From contig NZ_JACIJI010000004.1 in the NCBI RefSeq assembly GCF_014199335.1, positions 124,001 to 188,000 on the forward strand: 64,000 nucleotides of DNA, given 5' to 3'. A model generated the notes under the pieces. It saw only the letters and a list, made by a program, of their open reading frames with translations, was not told where the DNA came from and made no database searches. Positions within the stretch are counted from its first letter, which is position 1. Each line of letters opens with the position of its first letter. A program made the translations under genes and the position numbers. This document shows positions 51,842 through 61,501 of the stretch, in pieces. Origin of the DNA: Stakelama sediminis (GTDB lineage Bacteria; Pseudomonadota; Alphaproteobacteria; Sphingomonadales; Sphingomonadaceae).

Positions 51842-53815
51842 TCAACCCGCCGGGGTGAAGCTGTTATTGCTGCGGTCCTTGTCGGGGGTGTTGTGATCGG
51901 GGTCGAGCGTTGCGCGCACCACCTTTGACGTGCCGCCGACCGGTACCGCGGTCGATGCCTGACGGATCCAGGTTTCGGCGGGAAGGCGCATGTTTTTCGT
52001 CGTGCCGTCGGCGAACTTCACTTGCAACGTCACCGGCATGATCAGCTTGTCCTTCGCCTCGACGGTCACCAGAGCGCCCTGCTTGGGATCGTTGTTGACA
52101 TAGCTGACGCCAGTCACGGCGAGGTCCATCTGCCAGTTGTTGAGGAACCAGCCGCGCCACCAATAGCTCAGATCCTCACCCGCATCGCTGTCCATCGCGC
52201 GGAAGAAATCGGCCGGTTTCGGATGTTTATATGCCCATGCCGCGATGTAGCGGCGGAAGGCATGGTCGAACCGCTTGTGCCCCAGAATCTGCTCACGCAG
52301 CAGGCGCAGGCCCAGTGCGGCTTTGAAATAGGTTACGGAGTGACGATATTTCTCGGTGATCGTGTCGGCGCGGCTGACGATCGGCGGGGCGTCGGGGTCG
52401 GCAAGGATCGGCAGGATCTCGTCAACCGGATTACCGCCGCCCGGCGCATATTCCGCATCGCGCTTCGGCCCGTACTCGCCATGGTTGAAATCGTCGGATT
52501 CATAGGTGTCGATAAAGGTGTTGAAGCCTTCATCCATCCACGCATCGCGGCGTTCGTTCGACCCGACGATCATCGGGAACCAGCCATGGCCGATTTCATG
52601 CGCGCTGATCCAGAACAGCGCCTTGCCCTTGTCCTCTATCCCGTCGAAGACGATGCCCGGATATTCCATGCCGGACGCCGGACCCGCGACGTTAATTGCG
52701 GCGGGCCAGGGATAGGGATACCAGCGGCGTGAGAAATTCTCGACCGCATCCTTCATATATTCGGTCGAGCGGCCCCAGCGTGCGCTGCCCGCGCTTTCCG
52801 CCGGGTAGAAGCTCTCCGCCAGTGACGTCTTGCCGTCGGGCAGGTTGATCCGAGCCGCGTCCCAGGCGAACACGCTTGAGGCGCTGAACGCGACATCTCG
52901 GGTGTCGTTCATGTGATAGTGCCAGGTCAGCGTGCCGCCCTGTTTGGGGCGTGTATCGGCGTCGCCGATTTCCTCCGGCGAGCGGATCATCACCGTCTTG
53001 TCGCTCTTATGCGCCTCGGCAAGCCTCGCCATCTGCCGCTTGGTCAGCACTTCCTGCGGATTCATCAACTCGCCTGACCCGGCGACCAGCATGTCGGACG
53101 GGACCGTCACCCAATAATCGAAATTCCCGTATTCGAGGTAGAATTCCTGAGAGAGATAGGGCTGCGTGTCCCAGCCGCGAATGTCGTCATAGACGGCCAT
53201 GCGCGGATACCATTGGGCGAGATCGTAAATCGCTCCGTCGCGTGACTTGCCCCAGCCCATGCGCCCGCCGAACTTGCCGGGGATGACGTAATGGAACTTG
53301 ATCGTCACCACCGCTTTCGCGCCCGAAGCGAGCGGGGTGGGCAGGATCAGTTGCGCGCGGGTGTCGCTGATCAGCGGCGTCACCATGACGGGTTTTTGCC
53401 CCGCAACCGCGATGGTGGCCGATTCGAGCGTGATGCCGCCGGTGGTGCCGCGGATCGGCCCGCCCGCCGCCATATAACCGCGCGAATCCGCCTTGTAGAG
53501 ATTCTGCTCAAGCTGGAGCCACAGCACCTCCAGCGTGTCGGGGCTGTTGTTGGTATAAGTGATGGTTTCGCTGCCCGTCAGCGTCTTGGCGGTCGGGTCG
53601 AGCGCCGCATGGATCTGGTAATCGGCGCGGTTCTGCCAGTATTTCGGGCCGGGCAGGCCGTTGGAGGAGCGATAGACGTTCACCGCCTGATCGAAATGCA
53701 GCGGCGCGAAGGTTTCGCGCGGATTATAGCCGGGGTCGCTGGCGCCTGTCAGCGCGGCAAGGGCGGCGATGCTGATCCCGAAACGAAGGGCGGTGTTGCG
53801 AACGCTCATCGGCAC
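51842..53815 (-). CDS. M1-like zinc metallopeptidase, exported
   Basis: Encodes 657 residues; the GTG at 53815 has GAGGAG five bases upstream, ATG at 53809 is the alternative. Signal sequence at the N terminus. A beta-rich N domain (about 55-300) is followed by the gluzincin core HEIGH (H406, E407, H410), with the third ligand E429 in WMDEGFNTF, 18 residues later as expected. The exopeptidase GAMEN motif is replaced by SGMEYPG, as in the distant M1-like group. Probably periplasmic peptide turnover. Confidence 0.88.
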   Translation of the reverse strand: MPMSVRNTALRFGISIAALAALTGASDPGYNPRETFAPLHFDQAVNVYRSSNGLPGPKYWQNRADYQIHAALDPTAKTLTGSETITYTNNSPDTLEVLWLQLEQNLYKADSRGYMAAGGPIRGTTGGITLESATIAVAGQKPVMVTPLISDTRAQLILPTPLASGAKAVVTIKFHYVIPGKFGGRMGWGKSRDGAIYDLAQWYPRMAVYDDIRGWDTQPYLSQEFYLEYGNFDYWVTVPSDMLVAGSGELMNPQEVLTKRQMARLAEAHKSDKTVMIRSPEEIGDADTRPKQGGTLTWHYHMNDTRDVAFSASSVFAWDAARINLPDGKTSLAESFYPAESAGSARWGRSTEYMKDAVENFSRRWYPYPWPAAINVAGPASGMEYPGIVFDGIEDKGKALFWISAHEIGHGWFPMIVGSNERRDAWMDEGFNTFIDTYESDDFNHGEYGPKRDAEYAPGGGNPVDEILPILADPDAPPIVSRADTITEKYRHSVTYFKAALGLRLLREQILGHKRFDHAFRRYIAAWAYKHPKPADFFRAMDSDAGEDLSYWWRGWFLNNWQMDLAVTGVSYVNNDPKQGALVTVEAKDKLIMPVTLQVKFADGTTKNMRLPAETWIRQASTAVPVGGTSKVVRATLDPDHNTPDKDRSNNSFTPAG

Positions 53816-53885
53816 AATGTCTCCTCAACTGAACCGGCCCATACATCCACATCGCGGCACGTTTTGTCGATGCAGTGCAGCATAT

Positions 53886-54257
53886 TTATTCTTTGATGGC
53901 GGGATGGTCGCGCAGCAGGTGTGCCAGCGCGGCATAATCGGCATGACCGGTCAGTTCAGCCATTGCCCGCTGCAGCGCGCGGTAATGGGTCAGTACCGCT
54001 TTCCCGCACGGGGTCAGTTGGGCGCCCGAACGCCCGGCTGCCGTCTCTACCAGCTTTTCGGTCCAGCACCGGTTCATGGAATCGACCAGCATCCAGCCGC
54101 GGCGATAGCTCATGCCCATGGCGCGCGCGGCGGCGGAAATGGACCCTTCGCGATCAATCGCGTCGAGCAGGTCGGCCTTGCCCGGTCCCATTGCGATCTC
54201 TTCCCCGCAATAAAGTTGCGCTTTCAGCTTCAGGGGACCGTGTTGCATGAATTGCAT
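53886..54257 (-). CDS. ModE-like winged helix-turn-helix protein, DNA-binding domain only
   Basis: Encodes 123 residues. DLLDAIDREGSISAAARAMGMSYRRGWMLVDSMN is cut here to its core ISAAARAMGMSYRRGW, the ModE/LysR-type recognition helix, and GRSGAQLTPCGKAVLTHYRAL is the following wing. There is no molybdate-binding TOBE domain, so it resembles stand-alone ModE N-terminal regulators of molybdenum genes. No molybdenum genes are near. It is 22 bases after the RDD gene and may belong to that operon. Confidence 0.82.
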   Translation of the reverse strand: MQFMQHGPLKLKAQLYCGEEIAMGPGKADLLDAIDREGSISAAARAMGMSYRRGWMLVDSMNRCWTEKLVETAAGRSGAQLTPCGKAVLTHYRALQRAMAELTGHADYAALAHLLRDHPAIKE

Positions 54258-54279
54258 TTACCCCAATCGCACAGGCAAG

Positions 54280-55149
54280 TCAGGCAATAGTATCGAACTT
54301 GTCCCGCTTGCGCTTGCCGAACAGCAGCTTGCGTTCCAGTTCTCCGCGCAGGGCGACATAATAGGCGTCGAGGAACACCCGGTCATTGATATTGTCCCAG
54401 CGATCGATCTTGCCCCGGATCGCATCGGCGACGCTGGCGATCGTGGTGGGGTCGTCCCGGCGCAGCACCGCCTCCAGCCGCTGGAGCTCGAACTGGCCAT
54501 AGACCGCAAGCTCTTCGGCGGAGAAGCTGATCGCCGCCGGTCGCGCAGCCTGATCGGCGATCAGGTCGGTACCGATATCGCGTCGCGCATTTTCGACGAC
54601 CCATGTCCCCGCGATCAGGTCGCCCGCGCGCAGCCGGTCGCGGTTGAACAGCGGGAAGAACAGGAAAATGGCCGTCCATGCGAAACCGAGGATCATCAGC
54701 CAGCGACTGACGAATCCCTGTGCCGCGCCGAAGCCGAGAAAGGTGAGGGGGAGGAACACCTCCACTTCGCGCATCAGGTTGCGCGCCACCACCGCGCTGC
54801 CGGTCAGCCGCCCGCCGTCGCGTGCCACAACGCGCAGCTTCATTGCCCGCTTGCCCCAGGTCGCGGCGCGCGATCCGCTTTCGAACCAGGTGAAATAGAA
54901 ATTGCGCAAAGCGAAAAAGAACAGCAGCCAGATGACCGCGATAATGCCGGGATAGCTGGCGCTGAGCAGCCAGAAGGCAAGCACGGCCAGCAGGGTCAGC
55001 GCGACGATACAGCCGATCAGGATCAGCCCGTCGATCATGAACGCGCTTGCCCGTGCGCCCGCGCTGGCGAGTTTGAGGTGCAGCACCACGCCCTCTGGCG
55101 TCACCAGCCCGCGTTCCAGTGTCGGCTGAACTTTCGGGCGCCTAGCCAT
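54280..55149 (-). CDS. RDD family membrane protein
   Basis: Encodes 289 residues. Three to four helices; the RDD pattern is visible as ASAFMIDGLIL, the TWGKRAMKLRVV motif and RLRAGDLIAGTWVV. A charged C-terminal part of about 100 residues follows. It overlaps the SpoIIM-like gene by 8 bases. Part of the MoxR-type operon. Confidence 0.88.
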   Translation of the reverse strand: MARRPKVQPTLERGLVTPEGVVLHLKLASAGARASAFMIDGLILIGCIVALTLLAVLAFWLLSASYPGIIAVIWLLFFFALRNFYFTWFESGSRAATWGKRAMKLRVVARDGGRLTGSAVVARNLMREVEVFLPLTFLGFGAAQGFVSRWLMILGFAWTAIFLFFPLFNRDRLRAGDLIAGTWVVENARRDIGTDLIADQAARPAAISFSAEELAVYGQFELQRLEAVLRRDDPTTIASVADAIRGKIDRWDNINDRVFLDAYYVALRGELERKLLFGKRKRDKFDTIA

Positions 55150-56149
55150 GGTGGCGTCGTCCAACGAGGGTGAAATAGCTGACCCAGATGAGCAGCATGG
55201 TTCCGGCCACCGCGAAGCGTGCTTCGTCGGCGCGGATCAGCTGTCGCGCGAATCCTTCCAGCATTCCTGCGACCATCAGCATCAGCACTACGCCGATCAT
55301 TACCAGCGCGGCCTTGCGCCCCGCCTGCGCTGCGGCCTCCAGCCGTCGCTGACGACCGGGAAAGGCGACCGCGCGGCCGATATGCATCCCCGCCGCAGAG
55401 GCGAGGATGATTGCGGAGATCTCCGTCGTGCCGTGGATCGACAGCCAGCCTAGCAGACCCCAGCCAAGTCCGTGCGGGACATAGACCGCGAACATCGCGC
55501 CCAGCATCGCGCCATTCTGTGCCAGCAGCAGCACCGTCGGCACCGCAAATGCAAAGCCCAGTGCGAAGGCGAGGATCGAGATTTGCGCATTGTGGGTGAA
55601 CAGCGCGGTTGCGAAGATTTCCAGCCCGCTTTGCTTCGGTGCGCCATACAGCGAGTCACGCAGGAACGCGGTCGATGCCTCCATATCGCGTCCCGCCGCG
55701 AACGCGTCGGGAATGATCGCACCGTACCAGGCGGGTTCCGCGCGGACGAGGTGATAGGCGGCCAGCGCGGCTGCGAAGAACAGGATCGTCGCGACCAGAA
55801 TTTCGGGGAGCAGCGACCGCACCGCTGCGGGCCAGCCATGGCGGAAGAACCCTGCAACCTGTTTCGTCCACGGCTCGCGACACCCGTAAAGGATGAAATA
55901 GGCGCGCGTGGAAAGCCCCTCCAGATAGGCGATCATCGCCGCGTCGAGAGAGGTTTCGCGTGCAATGGACAGTGCCGAGAGCGTGGCGCGATAGAGGCGC
56001 GGCAGGGCCAGCAACTCGTCCGACGACAGGCGGCGGGGCGATTTCTTCTCGACGATATCGAGCAGGCGCTCCAGTTCGTGCCAGTCGGCTTCGCGCTCGG
56101 CGCGGAAATGGCGCGCTGCGAACAGCGGGGCGGGGGCGGCGTCGATCAT
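55142..56149 (-). CDS. SpoIIM-like (DUF95) membrane protein
   Basis: Encodes 335 residues from the ATG at 56149, which overlaps the DUF58 gene by 4 bases. N-terminal helical cytoplasmic part (LERLLDIVEKKSPRRLSSDEL), then about six helices with FATALFTHNAQISILAFALG and HGTTEISAIILASAAG, the SpoIIM core. In non-sporulating bacteria it belongs to the MoxR gene group; function unclear. Confidence 0.88.
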   Translation of the reverse strand: MIDAAPAPLFAARHFRAEREADWHELERLLDIVEKKSPRRLSSDELLALPRLYRATLSALSIARETSLDAAMIAYLEGLSTRAYFILYGCREPWTKQVAGFFRHGWPAAVRSLLPEILVATILFFAAALAAYHLVRAEPAWYGAIIPDAFAAGRDMEASTAFLRDSLYGAPKQSGLEIFATALFTHNAQISILAFALGFAFAVPTVLLLAQNGAMLGAMFAVYVPHGLGWGLLGWLSIHGTTEISAIILASAAGMHIGRAVAFPGRQRRLEAAAQAGRKAALVMIGVVLMLMVAGMLEGFARQLIRADEARFAVAGTMLLIWVSYFTLVGRRHHG

Positions 56150-57411
56150 GATCGTTCGCGCTCCTTCCAATAGCGCTCGGCCAGCGCCAGCGGCATCGCG
56201 TCGGGTGCCGCTTCCAGCACGTCGATGCCCAGCCGTTTCAGTCGTTCGATGACGATGCGGCGTTCGCGGATCAGCGTCGTTGCGATATTGGCGCGGACGA
56301 CATCGTCGGCGGTTTCGGGGCGCGCGGTCTGTACGGCTTCCAGTTCGACATCGCGGAACAGGACGAACAGCACGCGGTGCCGTTTCAGCATCCGCCGCGC
56401 TGCCGCGATCATCAATTCTGCGGCGGTCGGATCGGTAAATTCGGTAAACAAGACGATCAGCGAGCGGCGTTGCAGCTTCTGATCGAGGGTCAGCATTGAC
56501 AGGGTGTAATTGCTCTCTTCGCGCGAATAATCGATGTCGGCGGCGGCGCGGTGCAGGCTGGCGAAACTGCGCGAGCCGTGCTGGGTGCCGCTGTCCACCT
56601 GCGGTTTGGCGGCGAAGGAGAAGAGTCGCACCCGGTCGCCCGACTTCAGCGCCACGAATGCGGCAAGCAGTGCTGCCGACACCGCCCGGTCCACGCGCGG
56701 CACGTCATCCACGGGATCGCACATGGCGCGCCCGGAATCGACTGCCAGCACCAGCGCATTGTCGCGCTCGGTACGATATTCGCGCGCCAGCAGTGACAGA
56801 TGCCGGGCCGAGGATTTCCAGTCGATCGTGCGCCGTTCCATACCGGGCTGAAAATCGGTGAGCGCCTGAAACTCCTGCCCGTCGCCGCTTTCCAGCCGCA
56901 TCCGCGCGCCGAATTGCGTACTGCGCAGATATTGTCGCATTCCCTGTTCGCGCGTCGGGCGCAGGTCGGGCAGGATACGGATGGGAATATCGACGGCTCG
57001 GACGAGCTGACGCCATGCAAGCCCCAATGGGCCGCTGCGCCGCGCCCAGATACGCCGCACCGTCGCCAGCCCGCGTCGTTCGGCGGTCTGTACCAGCCCG
57101 TCGTTATCGGCGGCGATCATCGGCCCGTCGACTTCGGCGGCGATCTCCGCCTCTACCGGCTGACCGTTACGTTCCAGGCCGGGGGCAAGGTTCACCGTTT
57201 CGCCCACGCCCATGCTGCCGGGCGCGCCGATGCTGATTGCCGCCCCGCGCAGGCGCGGGGTCAACAACGCGTCGGCGACGATCAGCACCAGTATCGCCGC
57301 GATCCAGATCGGCGCGATGACCCAGCCGACGGGTGCGACGACGCCAACGATCAGCGCGGGAAGCGCCGACGCCGCCACCAGCCAGACCGCGCGCTGGGTG
57401 GGATAGATCAA
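56146..57411 (-). CDS. DUF58 (vWA-like) protein
   Basis: Encodes 421 residues. Two N-terminal membrane helices (8-50), a beta domain, then the DUF58 motif MERRTIDWKSSARHLSLL and a von Willebrand A-like fold starting LVLAVDSGRAMCDPVDD. These are the usual partners of MoxR ATPases, which remodel them. It overlaps moxR by 4 bases. Confidence 0.9.
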   Translation of the reverse strand: MIYPTQRAVWLVAASALPALIVGVVAPVGWVIAPIWIAAILVLIVADALLTPRLRGAAISIGAPGSMGVGETVNLAPGLERNGQPVEAEIAAEVDGPMIAADNDGLVQTAERRGLATVRRIWARRSGPLGLAWRQLVRAVDIPIRILPDLRPTREQGMRQYLRSTQFGARMRLESGDGQEFQALTDFQPGMERRTIDWKSSARHLSLLAREYRTERDNALVLAVDSGRAMCDPVDDVPRVDRAVSAALLAAFVALKSGDRVRLFSFAAKPQVDSGTQHGSRSFASLHRAAADIDYSREESNYTLSMLTLDQKLQRRSLIVLFTEFTDPTAAELMIAAARRMLKRHRVLFVLFRDVELEAVQTARPETADDVVRANIATTLIRERRIVIERLKRLGIDVLEAAPDAMPLALAERYWKERERS

Positions 57412-58364
57412 CGCGGCGCCTCCACCTGCTCGATCAGTTCGGCAACCACATCGTCGACCCGACGCCCGTCGATTTCCGCGGAGGGAGACAAGAGCAGGCG
57501 ATGGCGCAGCAGGTGCGGTGCCAGCATCTTCACATCGTCGGGGATGACATAATCGCGTCCGTCCAACGCGGCGGCGGCACGTGCCGCGCCCGCCAGCGCC
57601 GATGCCGCGCGCGGGCTGGCCCCGGTGGCGAGTTCGGGATGTTCGCGCGTGGCCCGAACCAGATCGACGATATAGCCGATCACCGGATCGGACAGCGTTA
57701 CGGTTTCGACCGCAGCGATGGCACCCGCGACCTGTGCCGCGTCGGCGACTTTCCCCACGCCGATTTCGGCGGCGCGTGGCGTGCCCGAACGCCTGCCATA
57801 TTGCGCGACGATGGCGCGTTCCGCTTCTACATCGGGATAGGCGATCGACAGCTTGAACAGGAAGCGGTCGAGCTGTGCCTCCGGCAACGGATAGACGCCC
57901 TGCTGCTCAATCGGGTTCTGGGTCGCGATCACCGTGAAGCGTTCGGACAGCGCTTCGGTACGCCCGTCGATGGTGACGCTGCGTTCCTGCATCGCCTCCA
58001 GCAGCGCAGCCTGAGTCTTGGGCGGGGTGCGGTTGATTTCGTCGGCGAGCAGCACTTCGCAAAAGACCGGCCCCCTGGTCAGCGTGAACTGCGAGGTCTG
58101 AAAGTTGAACAGGCTGGCCCCGATAATGTCACCGGGCATCAGGTCGGGGGTGAACTGGATGCGCCCATAGTCCAGCCCCAGCGTGCGCGCGAAACTTTGC
58201 GCCAGCAGCGTCTTGGCGGTTCCCGGCGGTCCTTCCAGCAGCACATGCCCGGAGGAAAACAGCGCGATGGCGAGCAGGCGGACGATGTCCGACTCCGCGA
58301 CCACGGCCTTGCCGATCTCCCGGTCGATTGCCGCGCCCAGTTCGCGCACCTCATCCAGCGTCAT
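57408..58364 (-). CDS. MoxR family AAA+ ATPase
   Basis: Encodes 318 residues; the ATG at 58364 has AAGGA eight bases upstream, and an upstream ATG at 58388 is possible. Walker A LEGPPGTAKTLLAQSFA, Walker B LLADEINRTPPKTQAALLEAM, sensor 1 VIATQNPIEQQG. It is a chaperone-like ATPase acting with the DUF58 protein. Overlaps the DUF4350 gene by 14 bases. Confidence 0.94.
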   Translation of the reverse strand: MTLDEVRELGAAIDREIGKAVVAESDIVRLLAIALFSSGHVLLEGPPGTAKTLLAQSFARTLGLDYGRIQFTPDLMPGDIIGASLFNFQTSQFTLTRGPVFCEVLLADEINRTPPKTQAALLEAMQERSVTIDGRTEALSERFTVIATQNPIEQQGVYPLPEAQLDRFLFKLSIAYPDVEAERAIVAQYGRRSGTPRAAEIGVGKVADAAQVAGAIAAVETVTLSDPVIGYIVDLVRATREHPELATGASPRAASALAGAARAAAALDGRDYVIPDDVKMLAPHLLRHRLLLSPSAEIDGRRVDDVVAELIEQVEAPR

Positions 58365-59568
58365 GGGTGATATCCTTTTGCCAGTCATTCAGATCCTGCG
58401 CCGCGCGCAGCATTTCGGTTTCGGTTCCCGCTTCAAGCGCGGCATGTTCGAGATCGGTGAAGCGGCGACCATGCCCGTCGGGAAAGCGGTTCAGCCAGAC
58501 CGCGCGCTCTTGCCCGTCCAGATTGCCGGGTGCGCGCAGTTGCAGCGCCGTGCGGTCGCGTATCCATGCCGCATAATGGGGCGCCGCCAGCCGCGTCTGT
58601 CGTGCCAGCCGGGTCAGCGCCGCGACATTATCGACCAGCGCGCTTTTGCCCAGCGCAATCGCACGAGGCGGTTTCAGTGCCGGACCGAACCGCGCAGCCG
58701 CGGCGATCCCCGCCAGAATCGCCGCAGCGATCAGCGCCAGCGTCACACCCAGATAGGGCGGCAGGAACATCAGCTTGATCAGGTTACGCTTGCCCGGCAG
58801 GTAATGCAGCGTCGTATCGAACGACACGATGCCCGGTTGCTTCGGGTCCAGCGCGCCCAGCATCGACAATGCGGCAAAGGCGCCCTCCGGCGTTTTCAGC
58901 GCCTGATTGTCGATCAGGTCGGGGTCGGAGAGAATATAGATATTGCTGTTCCGCATCCGTGCGAGCAACGCGTCACCGTTGGGCGCGGAAACCAGCGGGT
59001 CCAGTGTTGCGCTGCGCAGGGTCTGCATCGGCAATCGGGTCTTCGGGAAGCGTACACCCTGATATCCCGGTGCCAGAACCGGAACGCCCGGCGAATCGGC
59101 GGCGATTGCCACATGGTCAACCGGAATGATCGGTAGCAGCACCTCCGCTCCCAGCCAGCCGACCCGCTGCACCCGTTCGCCCTGAAACGGCAGTTTCTGC
59201 ACACTCCATTTGGGCAGTACGATCAGCGTCGGTCCCGTATCGTCGCCGCGCTGGGTCAGAATGCGCATCATGTCCTTGCGCGTGGTGCCCGGTTCTGGAG
59301 TCAGGATCAGCAGGTCTTTCGTCCTATATCCACCGGCATCGTTCTGAAGATATGGGGCATCGTCGGAAACCTGTTTCAGCAACGCGAAAAGTCCGTAAAA
59401 GCCGTTTCCACTCTTTGCCTGGGCCGGAGGTTTCTCCCCGAAGCTGTGATCCAGTTCCGAACTGAACCCGCTTGCCAGCAGGAAGGCAAGCGCGGCCAGT
59501 GCGCCGAACACGACGAGGAGCACCACCGTGCGAGTCGAAAAAGGGCTGGCCGTATCGTCGCCCATCAT
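58351..59568 (-). CDS. DUF4350 domain protein
   Basis: Encodes 405 residues. One N-terminal helix (about 13-33), a globular part with NGFYGLFALLKQ and TLIVLPKWSVQKLPF, a second helix pair near 285-310, then a helical tail. The DUF4350 region resembles a glutamine-amidotransferase-like fold. It regularly accompanies moxR. Overlaps the DUF4129 gene by 4 bases. Confidence 0.85.
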   Translation of the reverse strand: MMGDDTASPFSTRTVVLLVVFGALAALAFLLASGFSSELDHSFGEKPPAQAKSGNGFYGLFALLKQVSDDAPYLQNDAGGYRTKDLLILTPEPGTTRKDMMRILTQRGDDTGPTLIVLPKWSVQKLPFQGERVQRVGWLGAEVLLPIIPVDHVAIAADSPGVPVLAPGYQGVRFPKTRLPMQTLRSATLDPLVSAPNGDALLARMRNSNIYILSDPDLIDNQALKTPEGAFAALSMLGALDPKQPGIVSFDTTLHYLPGKRNLIKLMFLPPYLGVTLALIAAAILAGIAAAARFGPALKPPRAIALGKSALVDNVAALTRLARQTRLAAPHYAAWIRDRTALQLRAPGNLDGQERAVWLNRFPDGHGRRFTDLEHAALEAGTETEMLRAAQDLNDWQKDITHDAG

Positions 59569-60233
59569 GCGGCCTTCAGCGCGAAGCGTGCATAATCATC
59601 GCGTGCATGATGCCAGTCGCCGCTGTCGAGCGCCCGTCCTCCGAAAAAGCTGCGTTCGACCATGGCGACTATGCGCGAAAAGACGCCGCGCGCTGCCTCC
59701 GGCAAGGCATCGATGCGTGCGATGTCGCGACTGGTGAACGACGGGCGCACCGCATTGCCGCGCCATTGTTCGATATCCTCGATCGAGCGGAACAGGATCA
59801 GGTGTACCGCCTCGTCGAACCGGCCTTGCGCGGCCAGCCGGTCGGCCTCTTCGAGCAACCGCCGTACTGTCGCCGCTTCAGGTGTCCAGTCCGACGCCTC
59901 GGTCGGTTCGGTTTTGCGGCGGAAACGGCCGGCAATCCAGTTGCGCAGGCCCGGTGTCACGGCGACGATCACTACCGCGAGCAGCAACACGCCGATGCCG
60001 ATCAATATCCAGGTCCAGCCGGAACCGACCCATGCCGAAAACCGGCTGAGGGCGTGAAACAGGTCGATCAGCCATTGCGGCGGCGGGTGATGTACGACTT
60101 CTTTGGCGGGAAGGTCGAACTGAATGCCGCTGTCCTGCACCAGTTTCTGATGCGCGAGTGCCACCGCGTGGGGATCGGGGAAAACGGAAACGGCCGGATG
60201 CGCGGCGGTCGCCTGACCGGCACTGGCTGCCAT
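59565..60233 (-). CDS. DUF4129 domain membrane protein
   Basis: Encodes 222 residues from the ATG at 60233 with GGGGGAAG upstream. One membrane helix (about 70-92) precedes a helical domain with AATVRRLLEEADRLAAQGRFDEAVHL and the RSFFGG end motif of DUF4129. It is the first gene of the seven-gene MoxR operon. Confidence 0.82.
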   Translation of the reverse strand: MAASAGQATAAHPAVSVFPDPHAVALAHQKLVQDSGIQFDLPAKEVVHHPPPQWLIDLFHALSRFSAWVGSGWTWILIGIGVLLLAVVIVAVTPGLRNWIAGRFRRKTEPTEASDWTPEAATVRRLLEEADRLAAQGRFDEAVHLILFRSIEDIEQWRGNAVRPSFTSRDIARIDALPEAARGVFSRIVAMVERSFFGGRALDSGDWHHARDDYARFALKAA

Positions 60234-60409
60234 GAACTTCCCCCAAAAAAGACCGCGCCTGACAGGATGGCAGAGCGGCTTCGATCCGATGTTGGAGCAA
60301 ATGCGGTCAGCGCGCGCAACCATTTTTCTGCCGAATTTGGGACAGGTTGGCGTTTCGTTATTTGCGTTCGCACGCGTTCGGGTCCATTGCTAAACGCTGG
60401 AGGACAGGA

Positions 60410-61060
60410 TTGGACCACAAATTGTGTTGTAAGCGCCAGCGTCGTGCAGGGCGACCGCCAGACCCTGCAAAGGATGCTGCGATTCTGCGTGCCGCGCGCG
60501 AACTGTTCTTTGCACGCGGTTTCGTCGCCACGACGATCGAGGATATCGCTCAGGAGGCGGCTGTATCGAAAGTCACCGTCTATAAGCGCTATGGTGACAA
60601 GGAGACGCTGTTCGAACAGGCCTTGCGTACCGAAGTCGACAATATGGCGCAGGCGTTCGAGATCGGCGATCAGTCCGCATCGGGACTGGAGGAACGGCTG
60701 AATGCATTCGGTATCAAACTGATGCGTTTTGTATTTCGGCCCAAACATGTCGCGCTTGATCGGGTCAGCGCGCAGGTTTTCATGCAGATGCCGGAGTTGG
60801 GGCGTCGCGTCTATGATGCGGGGGTTGGGCAGATTCGCCACTATCTCTCCAATGCGCTGGAAGAAGCATGCGATCGGGGAATTCTGGTCTGCGACAACCC
60901 GGAACTGGCGGCCGAGGATTTGCACTCTCTTTGGCGCGGATTCACGGATGTCGAACTGAAATTTGGGGCCCGGAAGCATATCGACGATGAAATTATAGAG
61001 CAACGGGTTCGTCATGGAACACGAACCTTTCTGCGTGCGTATGATGGTCACACAGCCTGA
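60410..61060 (+). CDS. TetR/AcrR family transcriptional regulator
   Basis: Encodes 216 residues from a TTG with GGAGG seven bases upstream; longer frames have no domain support. The helix-turn-helix reads ARELFFARGFVATTIEDIAQ, then AAVSKVTVYKRYGDKETLF. C-terminal domain like TetR_C_7/AefR. Divergent from the MoxR operon, which it may control. A lipoprotein gene follows 24 bases downstream. Confidence 0.88.
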   Translation: MDHKLCCKRQRRAGRPPDPAKDAAILRAARELFFARGFVATTIEDIAQEAAVSKVTVYKRYGDKETLFEQALRTEVDNMAQAFEIGDQSASGLEERLNAFGIKLMRFVFRPKHVALDRVSAQVFMQMPELGRRVYDAGVGQIRHYLSNALEEACDRGILVCDNPELAAEDLHSLWRGFTDVELKFGARKHIDDEIIEQRVRHGTRTFLRAYDGHTA

Positions 61061-61084
61061 TTTTCGATGCTGAAGGAATCGCCC

Positions 61085-61426
61085 ATGAAACGTTTGCTTA
61101 TCGCCACTGCCGCACTGGTCGCGCTGGCCGGGTGCAACAGCCGCAAGCCGGCCGCACCGGAAAATAATCAGGCCGCGACGATCAGTCCCGAAAACAATGT
61201 CGCGGCAAAGGTCGCCGCCATGGGGCCGCAGGAACGCAATGTCGTGATGATCCGTGCGATCCTTGATGCGGGCGGAAAGTGCGAAGGCGTCACGAAATCC
61301 GAACTGATCGGTAATCCGGCCGATAATGAATGGCGTGCCACATGCACTGACGGCACGGCGCACCTCGTCCAGATCAAGCCGGACGGGACTGCCATTGTCG
61401 TCAGCCGTACCGATCAGGGCGGCTGA
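61085..61426 (+). CDS. small hypothetical lipoprotein
   Basis: Encodes 113 residues from the ATG at 61085 (AAGGAA upstream). Lipobox LVALAGC, cysteine 17; then an alanine- and asparagine-rich linker and a small domain with GGKCEGVTKSELIG and RATCTDGTAHLVQI, where two cysteines may pair. No known family. Probably cotranscribed with the TetR gene. Confidence 0.75.
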   Translation: MKRLLIATAALVALAGCNSRKPAAPENNQAATISPENNVAAKVAAMGPQERNVVMIRAILDAGGKCEGVTKSELIGNPADNEWRATCTDGTAHLVQIKPDGTAIVVSRTDQGG

Positions 61427-61501
61427 CACCCTGCAGCGCGATTTTATACCTCCCTTGGCCTGGGGGTCGCCGTCGGTCGTTTGCCGCGCTAATCAGGCGG
61501 C

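Noticed and set aside
60068..61429. A 453-codon minus-strand frame spanning the TetR and lipoprotein genes
   Set aside because: It runs through the intergenic region and opposite a clear helix-turn-helix protein; no start site or domain.
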